NCBI GenBank assembly: GCA_947504205.1
Contig: CANNGL010000005.1
Location: 304,751 to 368,750, forward strand
DNA: 64,000 nucleotides
DNA from: an uncultured Litoreibacter sp.
Lineage (GTDB): Bacteria > Pseudomonadota > Alphaproteobacteria > Rhodobacterales > Rhodobacteraceae
Direction of reading: 5' to 3'
Shown: positions 1 through 9,278 of the stretch, in pieces
How positions within the stretch are numbered: position 1 is the first letter of the stretch
Layout of the letters: each line of letters begins with the position of its first letter
The notes under the pieces: model-generated
What the model saw: only the letters and a program-made list of their open reading frames with translations
Database searches by the model: none
Told to the model about the DNA's origin: nothing
Translations under genes and position numbers: made by a program

Positions 1-604
1 TCTTTGCAACTCGCGCGGCAATCGCATCCCAAGCGCCACCTGGCCCGGTGATCCGTCCCTGACGAACCAACTTGGAAATCTCGTTTTTCTGATAGTGCCC
101 AGCCATTTCGTCTGCTGACAAAACGGGGAACATGGTTTGCGCGGACAAGAGACCCGAGAACCCGGATACCATTTCGTCTTCCAAAGGAGTCCTGAACCCA
201 TTTGCACGTGAGGGATCAACCTCGATCCGGCCGTCGTGAAAGAGGACGCGGAGTTGCTTCAACCCGAGATTGAAGAGCGCAGGCGAGTTTCTTGGTATGC
301 GTTGCTCGGGCAGGTTATCGGGATCTGCGACCCGTTCTGGCCCCAGCCCGATGCCACCATCCCCCAGTCCCAGCGACAGCCCATCACCCGTGGCAAAGCG
401 CGGATGATGACAGGTTGCACAGGAGACGTTGCGATTGCCGGACAGAATTGGATCGTAGAACAGCGCTTGGCCCAACCTCACCTCGGACATGTTGCTTTGT
501 ACGAAGTCCGTATCTGTCAAAGGCTCAGGGAAATCGGCCGCCCATGCGGCAGTCGCGCAAGCGATTACGGTACTACCGCTCAGAATTTTCGGTGCAAGAG
601 ACAT
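1..604 (-). CDS. Cytochrome c peroxidase / MauG-family haem protein, N-terminal part only
   Basis: The gene runs off the left edge, so only about 201 residues are visible. An ATG at 604 gives a Sec signal peptide (basic start, hydrophobic core, Ala-rich cleavage site near residue 23), so the product is periplasmic. LGQALFYDP and then CATCH (residues 62-66) form the first c-type haem site of the CCP_MauG family. A following RNSPALFN-like segment and FHDGR also fit the family. The second haem motif would lie outside the window. Such proteins reduce H2O2 or oxidise a partner; which one applies cannot be judged here. A 70-bp gap separates it from the sugar operon upstream on the same strand, so co-transcription is possible. 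Confidence 0.85.
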   Translation of the reverse strand, partial: MSLAPKILSGSTVIACATAAWAADFPEPLTDTDFVQSNMSEVRLGQALFYDPILSGNRNVSCATCHHPRFATGDGLSLGLGDGGIGLGPERVADPDNLPEQRIPRNSPALFNLGLKQLRVLFHDGRIEVDPSRANGFRTPLEDEMVSGFSGLLSAQTMFPVLSADEMAGHYQKNEISKLVRQGRITGPGGAWDAIAARVAK

Positions 605-674
605 AGCTTCCAGACAGGTCACAGGCAAAGTTTCGGTAAGGATATTGCCTGCTCCCTGTCGCAAGCGAAAGGCC

Positions 675-1835
675 TTATCCGTCCAATTTCACCCATGCTG
701 CGTTGCGTTTCGATGAGCGCACGCACGCATCGACAAACTGCACACCCCTGAGCCCGTCATGAACGGTGGGATAGATCACCTCTTCTGGCTGCGTTTTATT
801 GTTACGATGCGCCAGAATTGCCTCTGCGGCTTCGGAATATATGTTGGCAAACCCCTCCAGATACCCTTCGGGATGTCCGGGTGGCACGCGGCTGATACGC
901 TCGGCCGCTCCGCCAGCGCCCGCACCATTGCGCGTGATCAGTCGTTTTGGCTCACCGAACGGCGTATGCCAGAGATAGTTGGGATCTTCCTGCGCCCACT
1001 CCAGACCGCCGGTCTCTCCGTACACCCGAATGCGCAGAGCATTTTCATTTCCGGGGGCGACCTGACTGCACCACAACATGCCGCGTGCACCACCGTCGAA
1101 GCGCAGCATGACATGTGCATTGTCATCGACCTGACGACCCGGAACAAAGGCCTGAATATCCGCCGCCAAGCTTTCGGCAGTCAGTCCGGTGACAAAGCAA
1201 GCCAGATTATAGGCATGGGTGCCGATATCGCCGGTTGAACCACCCGCGCCAGAGCGCGCTGGATCGGTGCGCCATTCGGCCTGCTTGAAATCCTGTTCGA
1301 CGGTCAGCCAATCCTGCGGGTATTCCACCTGAACGACGCGGATTTTGCCGATATCCCCATTGGCAATCATCTCGCGTGCCTGGCGCACCATTGGATAGCC
1401 CGTGTAGTTATGCGTCAGGACAAACAGGGCATCACTTTGCTCGGCAGCTTTGACCAGCTTTTTGGCGTCGCTCAGGGTCGAGGTAAGGGGCTTGTCGCAA
1501 ATGACATGTATGCCACGTTTGAGAAATTCGCGTGCCGCCAGATAATGCATGTGATTGGGCGTCACGATGGAGACCGCCTCGATTCCCTGCTTCAACCGGG
1601 CCTCCCGTATCGCCATCTGTTTGAAGTCGTCATAGATACGGGGCAAACCAAGGGCCTCACCCGACGCCCGGGCTTTCTCCGGCGTCGAGGACAGCGCACC
1701 GGCCACCAGTTCAAAGCGATCATCGATGCGCGAGGCGATGCGGTGTACGCCTCCGATAAAGGCATCATTGCCGCCGCCGACCATGCCCAGCCTGATACGG
1801 CGATCCAAGTTTTCGTTGCGTCCTTCGATAGCCAT
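675..1835 (-). CDS. Gfo/Idh/MocA family NAD(P)-dependent sugar/polyol dehydrogenase
   Basis: 386 residues, full length for the family. An N-terminal Rossmann motif (GMVGGGNDAFIGGVHR, about residues 17-32) binds NAD(P). The CDKPLT motif near residue 114 carries the family's catalytic lysine, and GDIGTHAYN near 202 belongs to the substrate domain. It is the last gene of the sugar/polyol ABC operon, and its ATG overlaps the stop of the TIM-barrel gene by 1 bp. Pairing with a xylose-isomerase-like protein is common in inositol-type and rare-sugar oxidation, where the dehydrogenase makes a keto-sugar and the partner isomerises or epimerises it. Substrate unknown. Confidence 0.9.
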   Translation of the reverse strand: MAIEGRNENLDRRIRLGMVGGGNDAFIGGVHRIASRIDDRFELVAGALSSTPEKARASGEALGLPRIYDDFKQMAIREARLKQGIEAVSIVTPNHMHYLAAREFLKRGIHVICDKPLTSTLSDAKKLVKAAEQSDALFVLTHNYTGYPMVRQAREMIANGDIGKIRVVQVEYPQDWLTVEQDFKQAEWRTDPARSGAGGSTGDIGTHAYNLACFVTGLTAESLAADIQAFVPGRQVDDNAHVMLRFDGGARGMLWCSQVAPGNENALRIRVYGETGGLEWAQEDPNYLWHTPFGEPKRLITRNGAGAGGAAERISRVPPGHPEGYLEGFANIYSEAAEAILAHRNNKTQPEEVIYPTVHDGLRGVQFVDACVRSSKRNAAWVKLDG

Positions 1836-2890
1836 CAGTCGATCCCCAGCATTTTGCGATTTGCAGCTTCATCGGTGCCGCCATCGGCAAAATCGTCAAA
1901 GGCGCGTTCTGTGACGCGAATGATATGATCCTTAACGAACTGTGCGCCTTCGCGGGCTCCGTCTTCCGGGTGCTTCAAGCAGCATTCCCACTCAACAACG
2001 GCCCATCCGTCAAAGTCGTTTGCCGCCATTTTGGAAAAGATCGCGGCAAAATCCACTTGCCCGTCACCCAATGATCTGAAGCGACCGGCGCGGTTAACCC
2101 ACGACTGATAGCCAGAATATACACCCTGTCTGCCGGTTGGATTGAACTCCGCGTCCTTAACGTGGAACATCTTGATCCGATCTTTGTAGATGTCGATATT
2201 GTCAAGATAATCAAGGCATTGCAGCGCGTAGTGGGATGGGTCGTAGAGCATGTTGCAACGCGCATGATTGTCGACACGTTCCAAAAACATCTCGAATGTC
2301 ACGCCGTCGTGCAGGTCTTCGCCGGGATGTATTTCGTAGCAGATGTTGACGCCGTTTTCCTCAGCGTGATCGAGGATTGGGCGCCAACGGGCTGCCAATT
2401 CGTCAAAGGCAGTTTCTATCAATCCGGCAGGTCGTTGTGGCCACGGATAAACATACGGCCAAGCCAGTGCCCCTGAGAAGGTTACATGATCCCTGATGCC
2501 CAGATTGGCTGAAGCAGAAATTGCCTTCATCACCTGATCAACCGCCCATGCCTGACGGGCTGTTGGATCGCCATGAACAGAAGGGTCAGCAAACCCGTCG
2601 AAAGCTGCGTCGTAGGCAGGATGAACAGCGACAAGCTGCCCCTGCAGATGTGTGGAAAGCTCGGTAACTTCGACGCCGTTGGCTTGGGCCTGACCTTTGA
2701 AGTCGTCGCAATAGTCTTTGCTCTCAGCAGCTTTTGCGAGATCAAACAGACGTGCGTCCCAGCTTGGCACCTGCACGCCTTTGTAGCCGCAATCGGCAGC
2801 CCATTTCGTGATTGCGTCCCACGAGTTGAATGGCGCCTGATCTCCTGCGAATTGAGCCAAGAACAGTCCGGGGCCTTTGATGGTTTTCAT
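1835..2890 (-). CDS. Sugar phosphate isomerase/epimerase (xylose isomerase-like TIM barrel)
   Basis: 351 residues of the AP-endonuclease-2 / xylose-isomerase-like TIM-barrel superfamily. Visible metal-ligand segments are CYEIHPGEDLHDG (Glu and His), LYDPSHY (Asp, His), FHVKDAEF (His, Asp) and a late VVEWE glutamate, which together make the usual divalent metal site. The protein has no signal peptide and is cytoplasmic. It sits between the LacI regulator and the Gfo/Idh/MocA dehydrogenase and is translationally coupled to the latter. Likely role: isomerisation or epimerisation of the sugar imported by the adjacent ABC system. The exact substrate is not readable from sequence. Confidence 0.88.
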   Translation of the reverse strand: MKTIKGPGLFLAQFAGDQAPFNSWDAITKWAADCGYKGVQVPSWDARLFDLAKAAESKDYCDDFKGQAQANGVEVTELSTHLQGQLVAVHPAYDAAFDGFADPSVHGDPTARQAWAVDQVMKAISASANLGIRDHVTFSGALAWPYVYPWPQRPAGLIETAFDELAARWRPILDHAEENGVNICYEIHPGEDLHDGVTFEMFLERVDNHARCNMLYDPSHYALQCLDYLDNIDIYKDRIKMFHVKDAEFNPTGRQGVYSGYQSWVNRAGRFRSLGDGQVDFAAIFSKMAANDFDGWAVVEWECCLKHPEDGAREGAQFVKDHIIRVTERAFDDFADGGTDEAANRKMLGID

Positions 2891-2914
2891 GATCTCGTCC
2901 TCCCAGTTGAGCGC

Positions 2915-3970
2915 CTAGTGCGGCGGAATATTTTCTTTCAGGTAAATGTCGATGCGAATACGTTCTTGCGTGGCATTGAAAGGCACCTTGTCTGCCGTCG
3001 CACGCAGGATGCGCACGGCAGAGCGAACAAGATGTCCGGTATCTTGTGAAATAAGCGCGTCAAAAGTTCCGTTTTGTAGGGCCGCGCGGGACATCGGCGT
3101 AAGCTCGTGGGCGACGACAACCAGGTCTTTCGAGGGGCGCCGTTCATTCATGAACTGGATCAGGCCCGCATTGCCCGCCGCCGAGGAATAGATTCCACAC
3201 AGATCAGGGTAGGCGCTGAACACCTCGGGAAGCAGGCGATAGATCAGATCTGGATCGTCCCGGCCTTCTACGGATGCCACGACGTCCAGATGCGGAAACT
3301 GTTCGGCCATGACCAGATCAAAGCCCTGACGGCGCTCCAAATGGTCGCGTGCCAGCCGCGAGCCCGTGATCACCAGAACCTTGCCCTTGTTTCGCGTAAA
3401 CCGTCCGATCAACTCCGCTGCGGTGCGCCCGGCCGATACGTTGTCGATGCCAACGAAATGGTCGCGTTCGGAACTGGGCAGGTCAGAGACCAGCGCGACT
3501 ACGGCAATACCTTTATCCCGTGCGCGTTTGATTGCGTCTCGCACAGACGGGGTTTCCGGGCCAAAAACCGCAACGCCGTCAATCTCACCGGGATCGAGAG
3601 CGTCGAGTTGGGTGACAATATCCTGCGGGTCGAAAGGTGCAGCTGTTGTGGTGAACAGCCGTGTTCGTTCGTTGACAAGCTTACTGCTTTGCTCCGCGAT
3701 CTGATCCTGAAGGTTTTGGATAAATTCGTTACGTGTATCGGGAAGGATGAAGAGCAAATTATACACCCGCTTGCGTGCAAGATTTGCCGCCGCCGTGTCC
3801 CGAATATACCCTAGGTCTTCAATGGCTTGATGGACCTTCTTGATTGTAACCCCTCGGACACCGGGACGCTCGTTCAGAACGCGGTCCACGGTCGCCAAGC
3901 TAACGCCTGCAACACGGGCGATATCATTGACGGTCGGTTTCTCGACGATCTTCAGGCGGGGCTTTGTCAC
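2915..3970 (-). CDS. LacI-family transcriptional regulator of the sugar/polyol operon
   Basis: 351 residues, with a GTG start only 7 nt after the kinase stop. The N-terminal helix-turn-helix (NDIARVAGVSLATVDRVLNE, about residues 15-34) and the hinge region are typical LacI. The rest is a periplasmic-binding-protein-like sugar sensor domain. The gene lies inside the operon it probably controls. Two palindromes with a central CG, the LacI-family operator signature, lie upstream of the binding-protein gene at 11727-11744 and 11757-11774 and are the likely targets. That link is inferred. Confidence 0.93.
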   Translation of the reverse strand: MTKPRLKIVEKPTVNDIARVAGVSLATVDRVLNERPGVRGVTIKKVHQAIEDLGYIRDTAAANLARKRVYNLLFILPDTRNEFIQNLQDQIAEQSSKLVNERTRLFTTTAAPFDPQDIVTQLDALDPGEIDGVAVFGPETPSVRDAIKRARDKGIAVVALVSDLPSSERDHFVGIDNVSAGRTAAELIGRFTRNKGKVLVITGSRLARDHLERRQGFDLVMAEQFPHLDVVASVEGRDDPDLIYRLLPEVFSAYPDLCGIYSSAAGNAGLIQFMNERRPSKDLVVVAHELTPMSRAALQNGTFDALISQDTGHLVRSAVRILRATADKVPFNATQERIRIDIYLKENIPPH

Positions 3971-3977
3971 GTTGCGA

Positions 3978-5600
3978 TCAATCCTCCATAGCTTGGGTCA
4001 GACCTTCGAAAAGTAGGGCCACCGCTTCAGCACCGGGATCGTTGTGACCCTTCAGGTTTTCTTCCGGAACATAGGCGGCGCGTCCGGCCTTGGCACGATG
4101 AATTTGGGAGGTGCCGTCAGCACCCGCTCTCGCGGCCTTTGCGGCAGCGGCTATTCCATCCGGTAATGCCTCCAGCGCCGGGGCCAATGCGTCGATCATT
4201 GTGCGATCTCCGACCTGTGCGCCGCCGACTTCACTGACACGCTCCAACCCTTCTACCAAGGCTTTCGGCACCGGTGCGCCGTTGGCGCAGGCATCACCGG
4301 CGGCGTTGAAGTAGATCGCAAGGATCACACCTGATGATCCTCCCATCGTCTGGCTCAGTTCATTGCCAAGAGCGGGGAACAATTGCGTCAGGTCGGCCAG
4401 AGGCATCTTATCAAGGCTCGCTTGTAAGGCGCGTGCCGCTGTCGCCAGTGTGCTGCCTGTATCGCCATCCCCCGACTTCGCGTCGAGCTCGTTCAGGGGT
4501 CTCTCTGCTGCGATTAGCAGTTCCGTCACACGTTCGATCGTTTGGCGTGTTTTGGGGTTCTTTGAGGGGATCGGTTCAATCGGTGTCAGCCCGTCGGGCA
4601 GGGGCGTCACCGGGACGGTCACGACGTCATGCAGTCCGGGCCATGCGGACATGTCCACAGGCGCGCGCAATGCCTCAATCTCTGACGGGCTGGCTTCCAT
4701 GACGGAGACCGAAAAGCCATGCATATCCAATGAAGTCATCATGGATGCAGGTCCAATGATATGATCGGCAAGGCCGGACTCCGTTAGGGCATGGGTCAGA
4801 ACAGACATCTCCAACGGGGTGGTCGAGCCCAGATTGTTCATCAGCGCGACGTGCTTTCCAGTGCCGAGATGCGGGCGGATTTTATCCAGAACCGTCATCA
4901 ACGAGGTTGCAGCGTTGCTGAACTCGACCTGTTGCACGCCGGGTTCGCCGTGGATACCCAAGCCCAGTTCTGCCTTGCCAGCAGCAATGCGATCCTCCTT
5001 CGGGGAGCCGGGCACTGTGCAGGTATCAAGGCTCATGCCGATTGATTTTACCTTGCTGATGACGCCTTTCGCGGCGGCTGTTACGGCGGCAAGGTCTTGC
5101 CCGGCTTCTGCTGCCGCACCCGCAACCTTGTGAACCAGCAAGGTCCCGGCGACGCCACGTGGTTGGGGTAGGTCAGGCAGCGCGATATCATCATCGACCA
5201 CGACCATTTCCACCCTGCGGCCCAAGGCGCGCGCGCGTTCTGCGGCAAGGCCGAAGTTCAAACGGTCACCTGTGTAATTCTTGACAATCAACAGACAGCC
5301 CGCCTCGCCTGTTACGGCCAGAATGCCAGCCAGAACAGCCTCGACTGAGGGGGAGGCGAACACCTCGCCGCAGACAGCAGCGGTCAGCATGCCCTGTCCA
5401 ACGAAACCGGTATGGGCCGGTTCGTGACCGGAGCCACCTCCAGAGATCAATGCCACTTTCGATTTGTCCCAGTCAGTTCGGTAGACCACTTTGATATGCG
5501 GGTAGCCGTCGAGACGCGCAAGACGCCCGCCGGAAGCGGATAGAAGCCCGTCAATCGCTTCCGTCACCAAGTTCTCTTTTGAGTTTAAAAACTGAGCCAT
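3978..5600 (-). CDS. Dihydroxyacetone kinase family protein (fused DhaK-DhaL)
   Basis: 540 residues. The DAK1 (substrate) domain is first (about 1-330) and the DAK2 (ATP) domain second (about 350-540), the layout of single-chain ATP-dependent enzymes rather than the PTS-dependent DhaKLM. GSGHEP near residue 56 and the IHGEPG histidine (His217) match the His that binds the keto-sugar covalently. DAKSGDGDTGSTLA is the Mg-nucleotide loop of DAK2. Homologues phosphorylate dihydroxyacetone, but also erythrulose and other keto-tetroses. In a polyol uptake operon with a dehydrogenase and an isomerase, a keto-sugar other than dihydroxyacetone is quite possible. Confidence 0.92.
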   Translation of the reverse strand: MAQFLNSKENLVTEAIDGLLSASGGRLARLDGYPHIKVVYRTDWDKSKVALISGGGSGHEPAHTGFVGQGMLTAAVCGEVFASPSVEAVLAGILAVTGEAGCLLIVKNYTGDRLNFGLAAERARALGRRVEMVVVDDDIALPDLPQPRGVAGTLLVHKVAGAAAEAGQDLAAVTAAAKGVISKVKSIGMSLDTCTVPGSPKEDRIAAGKAELGLGIHGEPGVQQVEFSNAATSLMTVLDKIRPHLGTGKHVALMNNLGSTTPLEMSVLTHALTESGLADHIIGPASMMTSLDMHGFSVSVMEASPSEIEALRAPVDMSAWPGLHDVVTVPVTPLPDGLTPIEPIPSKNPKTRQTIERVTELLIAAERPLNELDAKSGDGDTGSTLATAARALQASLDKMPLADLTQLFPALGNELSQTMGGSSGVILAIYFNAAGDACANGAPVPKALVEGLERVSEVGGAQVGDRTMIDALAPALEALPDGIAAAAKAARAGADGTSQIHRAKAGRAAYVPEENLKGHNDPGAEAVALLFEGLTQAMED

Positions 5601-5612
5601 ATCCTGTCTCCC

Positions 5613-6605
5613 TCAGGTGATCCGCGCGCCGTTGGCGTCAAAATAAAGTGGGTTTTTGGGGCTAATGCTAATGGGTTGATCCGGAACGTAATTCACATGT
5701 GGATCGGCGATTGTCGTGATCGGTTGGCCATTCAGCGTCAGGTGCAGCCGGGTTTGGTCGCCCAGATGCTCGGCGCGCACAACCCTGGCCTCGATGCCAT
5801 CCCCTTGGGTGATATTCTCCGGTCTCAGACCCATCTGCGGACCCTTGTGGTTTCCCGCAAACATTTCTGAGGGCAGCACGTTGATCCGGGGAAGCCCAAG
5901 ACGGCTTGCAACGTAAACGCTGTTGGGATTTTCGTATATCTCGCGAGGGGTGCCGTATTGCACCAGCTTGCCGTCGCGCAATACGCCCACATGGGTGGCC
6001 ATGGTCATGGCTTCGATCTGATCATGGGTCACGTAGAGAAGGGTGGAGCCCAGATCTGATTGGATGCGTTTTAGCTCGACACGCAGGTCTGCGCGCAGCT
6101 TTGCATCCAGCGAGCTGAGCGGTTCATCCATCAGGTAGATCGACGGATCGCGGACCAAGGCGCGTCCGATGGACACGCGCTGCATCTCGCCACCAGAAAG
6201 CTCTGTTGCCTTGTTATCCAGCTTATGTGGAATCTGAAGTATCTCGGCTATCTCGTTCACTTTGCAGGTTATTTCATCTTCTGGCGTTTTCAGAATTGGA
6301 GACCGCAGAGGGAAGGCCAGATTGTCGCGCACAGACAGATGCGGATAGAGCGAATATTGCTGGAAGACCATGGCCACGTCCCGCTGTGCGGGCGTTTCGC
6401 TGTTGACGGCACGCCCGCCGATATGGACCGATCCGCTATCAAGCGTTTCGAGGCCGGAGATCAGGCGCAACGTCGTTGTTTTGCCTGCCCCAGTTGGTCC
6501 AAGGAGGACGACGAAATCACCGTTTTCGATCGTCATCGTGACGTCATCGATGGCCTTGGTGTCTCCGAAGGACTTGCTGATCTTGTCGAGGCGAACTTCA
6601 GCCAT
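5613..6605 (-). CDS. CUT1 sugar ABC transporter ATP-binding protein (second of two)
   Basis: 330 residues from the ATG at 6605. A longer in-frame extension upstream is rejected because it runs back through the preceding gene and has no family similarity. Walker A GPTGAGKT, signature LSGGEMQRV, Walker B LMDEPLSSLDA and the H-loop TYVTHDQ-type segment (YVTHDQIEAM) are all present, followed by a MalK/UgpC-type C-terminal regulatory domain (GLRPENI). The start overlaps the first ATPase gene by 8 bp. Two different ATPases in one operon suggest a heterodimeric energising unit, as known for the rhizobial glycerol transporter GlpST. Confidence 0.92.
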   Translation of the reverse strand: MAEVRLDKISKSFGDTKAIDDVTMTIENGDFVVLLGPTGAGKTTTLRLISGLETLDSGSVHIGGRAVNSETPAQRDVAMVFQQYSLYPHLSVRDNLAFPLRSPILKTPEDEITCKVNEIAEILQIPHKLDNKATELSGGEMQRVSIGRALVRDPSIYLMDEPLSSLDAKLRADLRVELKRIQSDLGSTLLYVTHDQIEAMTMATHVGVLRDGKLVQYGTPREIYENPNSVYVASRLGLPRINVLPSEMFAGNHKGPQMGLRPENITQGDGIEARVVRAEHLGDQTRLHLTLNGQPITTIADPHVNYVPDQPISISPKNPLYFDANGARIT

Positions 6606-7695
6606 TATTGAGCACTCCCTCGTTGAGGCTGGATCGCAGCGCACGGCCAGATGCCTCGTCAAACACAGTGACGGTGTCAGCGTTGAAAGACAGGCCAACC
6701 TTTTCGCCGACCGTCGCCACCTGATCGGCATCAATACGCGCCTTGAGTTCACCATTGGGGCTGTCGAGTGTGACGATCTGCGTGGTACCCAGATATTCTG
6801 TCGCCAGAACCGAAGCGCGGTATGCACTGGTGTCGTTCAGTTGAATATTTTCCGGGCGGACGCCAAAGATCAGGTTGCCCGCAGCGCCTTCGCGAAGTTC
6901 TGGAACTTCGCTGCTGAACCCACTGAGATCAATTGATTTCTCTCCCGGCGCCACCTGACCTTCGAACGGCAGAAAGTTCATGGAAGGCGAGCCGATGAAG
7001 TCGGCGACAAACATCGTAGCGGGTTTGTCGTAGATCTCCTGCGGGGTGCCGAATTGCTCCACGACGGAGTTGTTCATCACCACGATCTTGTCGCCCATTT
7101 GCATGGCTTCAAGCTGGTCGTGGGTGACGTATACTGTGGTGGCGCCCATTCGGTCATGCAGGGCGCGCAGTTCTTCGGCCATGTGTTCGCGAAATTCCGC
7201 GTCCAACGCACCAAGGGGTTCGTCCATCATGAAGGCTTTGGGGTCGCGCACGATCGCTCGGCCTAGCGCCACCCGTTGACGGTCACCACCGGACAGACCA
7301 CCCACCGGGCGGTTCAGAATATCCTCAATGCCAAGGATGCCCGCGACCTCGTCTATTTTGGCTTTGACCTGCGCTCGGGGCATGCCCTGAGAGATCAGCG
7401 GATAGCTGAGATTCTTGCGGACATTCATGTGAGGATAGAGCGCGAACATCTGGAAAACAAAGGCAATATCGCGCTGGGAGGGGGGCTTCTGACTGATCTC
7501 TTCACCGTCGAGATAAATCTCACCCGAGGTTGGCAATTCGAGCCCTGCAATCATCCGCAGGGTGGTTGTCTTACCGCAACCAGATGGGCCAAGCAGCATG
7601 AAGAACTCGCCATCTTCGATGGTGAAACTCGACTCCTTCACGGCGGTGAAATCGCCGAAATCCTTGCGGATGTTACTGATCTGTATCTGGGCCAT
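6598..7695 (-). CDS. CUT1 sugar ABC transporter ATP-binding protein (first of two)
   Basis: 365 residues with Walker A GPSGCGKT, Walker B MDEPLGALDA and the H-loop YVTHDQLEAM. The signature reads LSGGDRQRV, with Asp in place of the usual Gln. The C-terminal OB-fold/TOBE region (FGVRPENI) is of UgpC/MalK type. Its ATG overlaps the stop of the VOC gene (ATGA). It would work at the cytoplasmic face with the two permeases encoded upstream, and probably pairs with the neighbouring ATPase rather than forming a homodimer. That last point is inferred from the presence of both genes. Confidence 0.92.
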   Translation of the reverse strand: MAQIQISNIRKDFGDFTAVKESSFTIEDGEFFMLLGPSGCGKTTTLRMIAGLELPTSGEIYLDGEEISQKPPSQRDIAFVFQMFALYPHMNVRKNLSYPLISQGMPRAQVKAKIDEVAGILGIEDILNRPVGGLSGGDRQRVALGRAIVRDPKAFMMDEPLGALDAEFREHMAEELRALHDRMGATTVYVTHDQLEAMQMGDKIVVMNNSVVEQFGTPQEIYDKPATMFVADFIGSPSMNFLPFEGQVAPGEKSIDLSGFSSEVPELREGAAGNLIFGVRPENIQLNDTSAYRASVLATEYLGTTQIVTLDSPNGELKARIDADQVATVGEKVGLSFNADTVTVFDEASGRALRSSLNEGVLNNG

Positions 7696-8066
7696 CAGGT
7701 GATCTCCTGGCCAATGCGGATCAGATTGCCGTCCGGATCAAACAGGGTGGCTTCGCGCATGCCCCAAGGCTTGTCTTCGGCAGGCGTAAACCTGGGAAAC
7801 GCGTTAGCGCTGTGCAGGTTAAGCCCTTCAATTTCCTTTGAGATTTCATCCACATCCGATGGTCTCAAATACGCCCCGTGATCGCATCGTGCCGGATCAT
7901 GTGAGGGGTGATGAAAGAAATGAACTTCGACCTTGTCGCGGTTCATCAGCAAGTACTGGCCGTGCTCTTTATACCAGGTTTGAAAGCCCAGCCTGGCATA
8001 GAAGGCTTCTGTCACATCGAAGTCACGAGAGGGCATGATCGGGCAAATCTGTTCGAGCATGGTCAT
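7695..8066 (-). CDS. VOC-family (glyoxalase/bleomycin-resistance-like) protein
   Basis: 123 residues from the ATG at 8066, which overlaps the stop of the small membrane protein (ATGA). An upstream in-frame extension is only the antisense side of neighbouring sequence. PIMPSRDFDVTEAFYARLGF at the start and LFDPDGNLIRIGQ at the end are the two beta-alpha-beta modules of the VOC fold. The middle carries VEVHFFHH and DPARCDHGAYLR. VOC proteins include glyoxalases, dioxygenases and antibiotic-binding proteins, and nothing here settles which. Its place inside a transporter operon suggests a role in sugar metabolism or removal of reactive carbonyls. Confidence 0.85.
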   Translation of the reverse strand: MTMLEQICPIMPSRDFDVTEAFYARLGFQTWYKEHGQYLLMNRDKVEVHFFHHPSHDPARCDHGAYLRPSDVDEISKEIEGLNLHSANAFPRFTPAEDKPWGMREATLFDPDGNLIRIGQEIT

Positions 8067-8251
8067 TCCTTGAAGTGAGAAACGATGATGAACATGACGG
8101 TGCCCACCAGCGTGACGATGAAAGAATAGGTGTAGGCCCAGAGCGCGAAGGGCTGCATCAGCATGAAGACACCAAGGGCGATCAGCAGGGTGGCGACAAA
8201 CTCCCACGGGCCGCGGCGCAGGCGTGCCAGTCCGCTCAAGAAGTTCTTCAT
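8063..8251 (-). CDS. Small two-helix membrane protein in the ABC operon
   Basis: 62 residues with two predicted membrane helices (about 18-35 and 38-57), a basic N-terminus (MKNFLSGLARLRRG) and a short cytosolic C-terminus. A good GGAGG ribosome-binding site lies 8 nt before the ATG. It lies between the second permease and the VOC gene, in a transcription unit with uniform spacing, so it is likely a real gene. Small integral membrane proteins occupy the same position in the rhizobial glycerol ABC operon (GlpU). Whether this is an equivalent accessory subunit is inference; I recognise no named family. Confidence 0.75.
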   Translation of the reverse strand: MKNFLSGLARLRRGPWEFVATLLIALGVFMLMQPFALWAYTYSFIVTLVGTVMFIIVSHFKE

Positions 8252-8336
8252 TGACCTGCCTCCGATGCCTGAAAACCGCTGTCGTTTTCCCGTAGGGTTT
8301 CTGTAGTTTTTCCGTAGCTACACGTGTCGTGACTGA

Positions 8337-9278
8337 TCATTTCCGCACCGCTCCGAATGTGATCCCGCGCAGCAGGTGTTTGCGCAGCAGGATGGTGAAG
8401 ATCATGACCGGCAGCAGGAAGATCGTGGCACCCGCAGCGACAGCGGGCCAGTCGAGACCACCGACGCCGATGATTGTCGGGATGAAGGGTGGCGCTGTCT
8501 GTGCCGTAGCGGATGTCAGCAGCACCGCAAAGGCGTATTCGTTCCAAGCGAAGATCAAACAGAAGATCGCGGTGGAGGCGATGCCCGTGGCGGCTTGAGG
8601 CAGCACGACTTTGTAGAAGGCCTGAAAGCGGGTGTAGCCATCGATCAGCGCGGCCTCTTCATACTCTCGCGGGATCTCGTCGATGAAGCCTTTCAGCAGC
8701 CAGACCGCGAGCGAGATATTCACCGCCGTATACAGCAGGATCATTCCGAGATGCGTGTCACTGAGGCCGAGGTTTCGATACATCAGGAAGATCGGGATGG
8801 CGACGGCGATGGGTGGCATCATGCGCGTCGACAGGATGAAAAACAGCAGGTCGTCCGCCAAAGGAATTTTAAAGCGGCTGAAGGCATAGGCCGCGAGCGT
8901 GCCCAAGAAGATCGACAGGAAGGTCGAGCCGAAGCCGATGATCACGGAGTTGACGAAACGTTCGCCGAATTTCGAGGGTCCAGCGATGACCATGTTCCGG
9001 TCGCGGACGATCTCGTCATACCATGTCTCGGGTGGGGGCAGGGCCGCCAGATCATCAGGTGCGATCCGGGTTCTTGTGGTGAACAGGTTCACGTAGCCTT
9101 CCAGCGAAGGTTCGAAAATCACCTTGGGCGGGTAAGAGATGCTGTCAGGCGGGGTCTTGAAGCCGGTCATCATGATCCATGCCAGCGGGATCATCGTGAT
9201 CAGCGCATAGAGGATAACCATCGTTCCGGCGAACCATTTGATCCGCTTGGACGGCTCTGTGACGGAAAAACTGCTCAT
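8337..9278 (-). CDS. CUT1 sugar ABC transporter permease (MalG-like)
   Basis: 313 residues from the ATG at 9278, which overlaps the stop of the first permease (ATGA). About six membrane helices. The cytoplasmic EAA loop that docks the ATPase reads EEAALIDGYTRFQAFYKVVLP. A long periplasmic loop after the first helix (about residues 50-115) is usual for MalG-type subunits. The 85-bp gap before the small membrane protein gene contains no other ORF. It forms the membrane channel with the neighbouring MalF-like subunit. Confidence 0.93.
   Translation of the reverse strand: MSSFSVTEPSKRIKWFAGTMVILYALITMIPLAWIMMTGFKTPPDSISYPPKVIFEPSLEGYVNLFTTRTRIAPDDLAALPPPETWYDEIVRDRNMVIAGPSKFGERFVNSVIIGFGSTFLSIFLGTLAAYAFSRFKIPLADDLLFFILSTRMMPPIAVAIPIFLMYRNLGLSDTHLGMILLYTAVNISLAVWLLKGFIDEIPREYEEAALIDGYTRFQAFYKVVLPQAATGIASTAIFCLIFAWNEYAFAVLLTSATAQTAPPFIPTIIGVGGLDWPAVAAGATIFLLPVMIFTILLRKHLLRGITFGAVRK

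Noticed and set aside
5613-6827. 404-codon start for the second ATPase
   Set aside because: First 74 residues are the upstream ATPase gene read in another frame; the real start is 6605.
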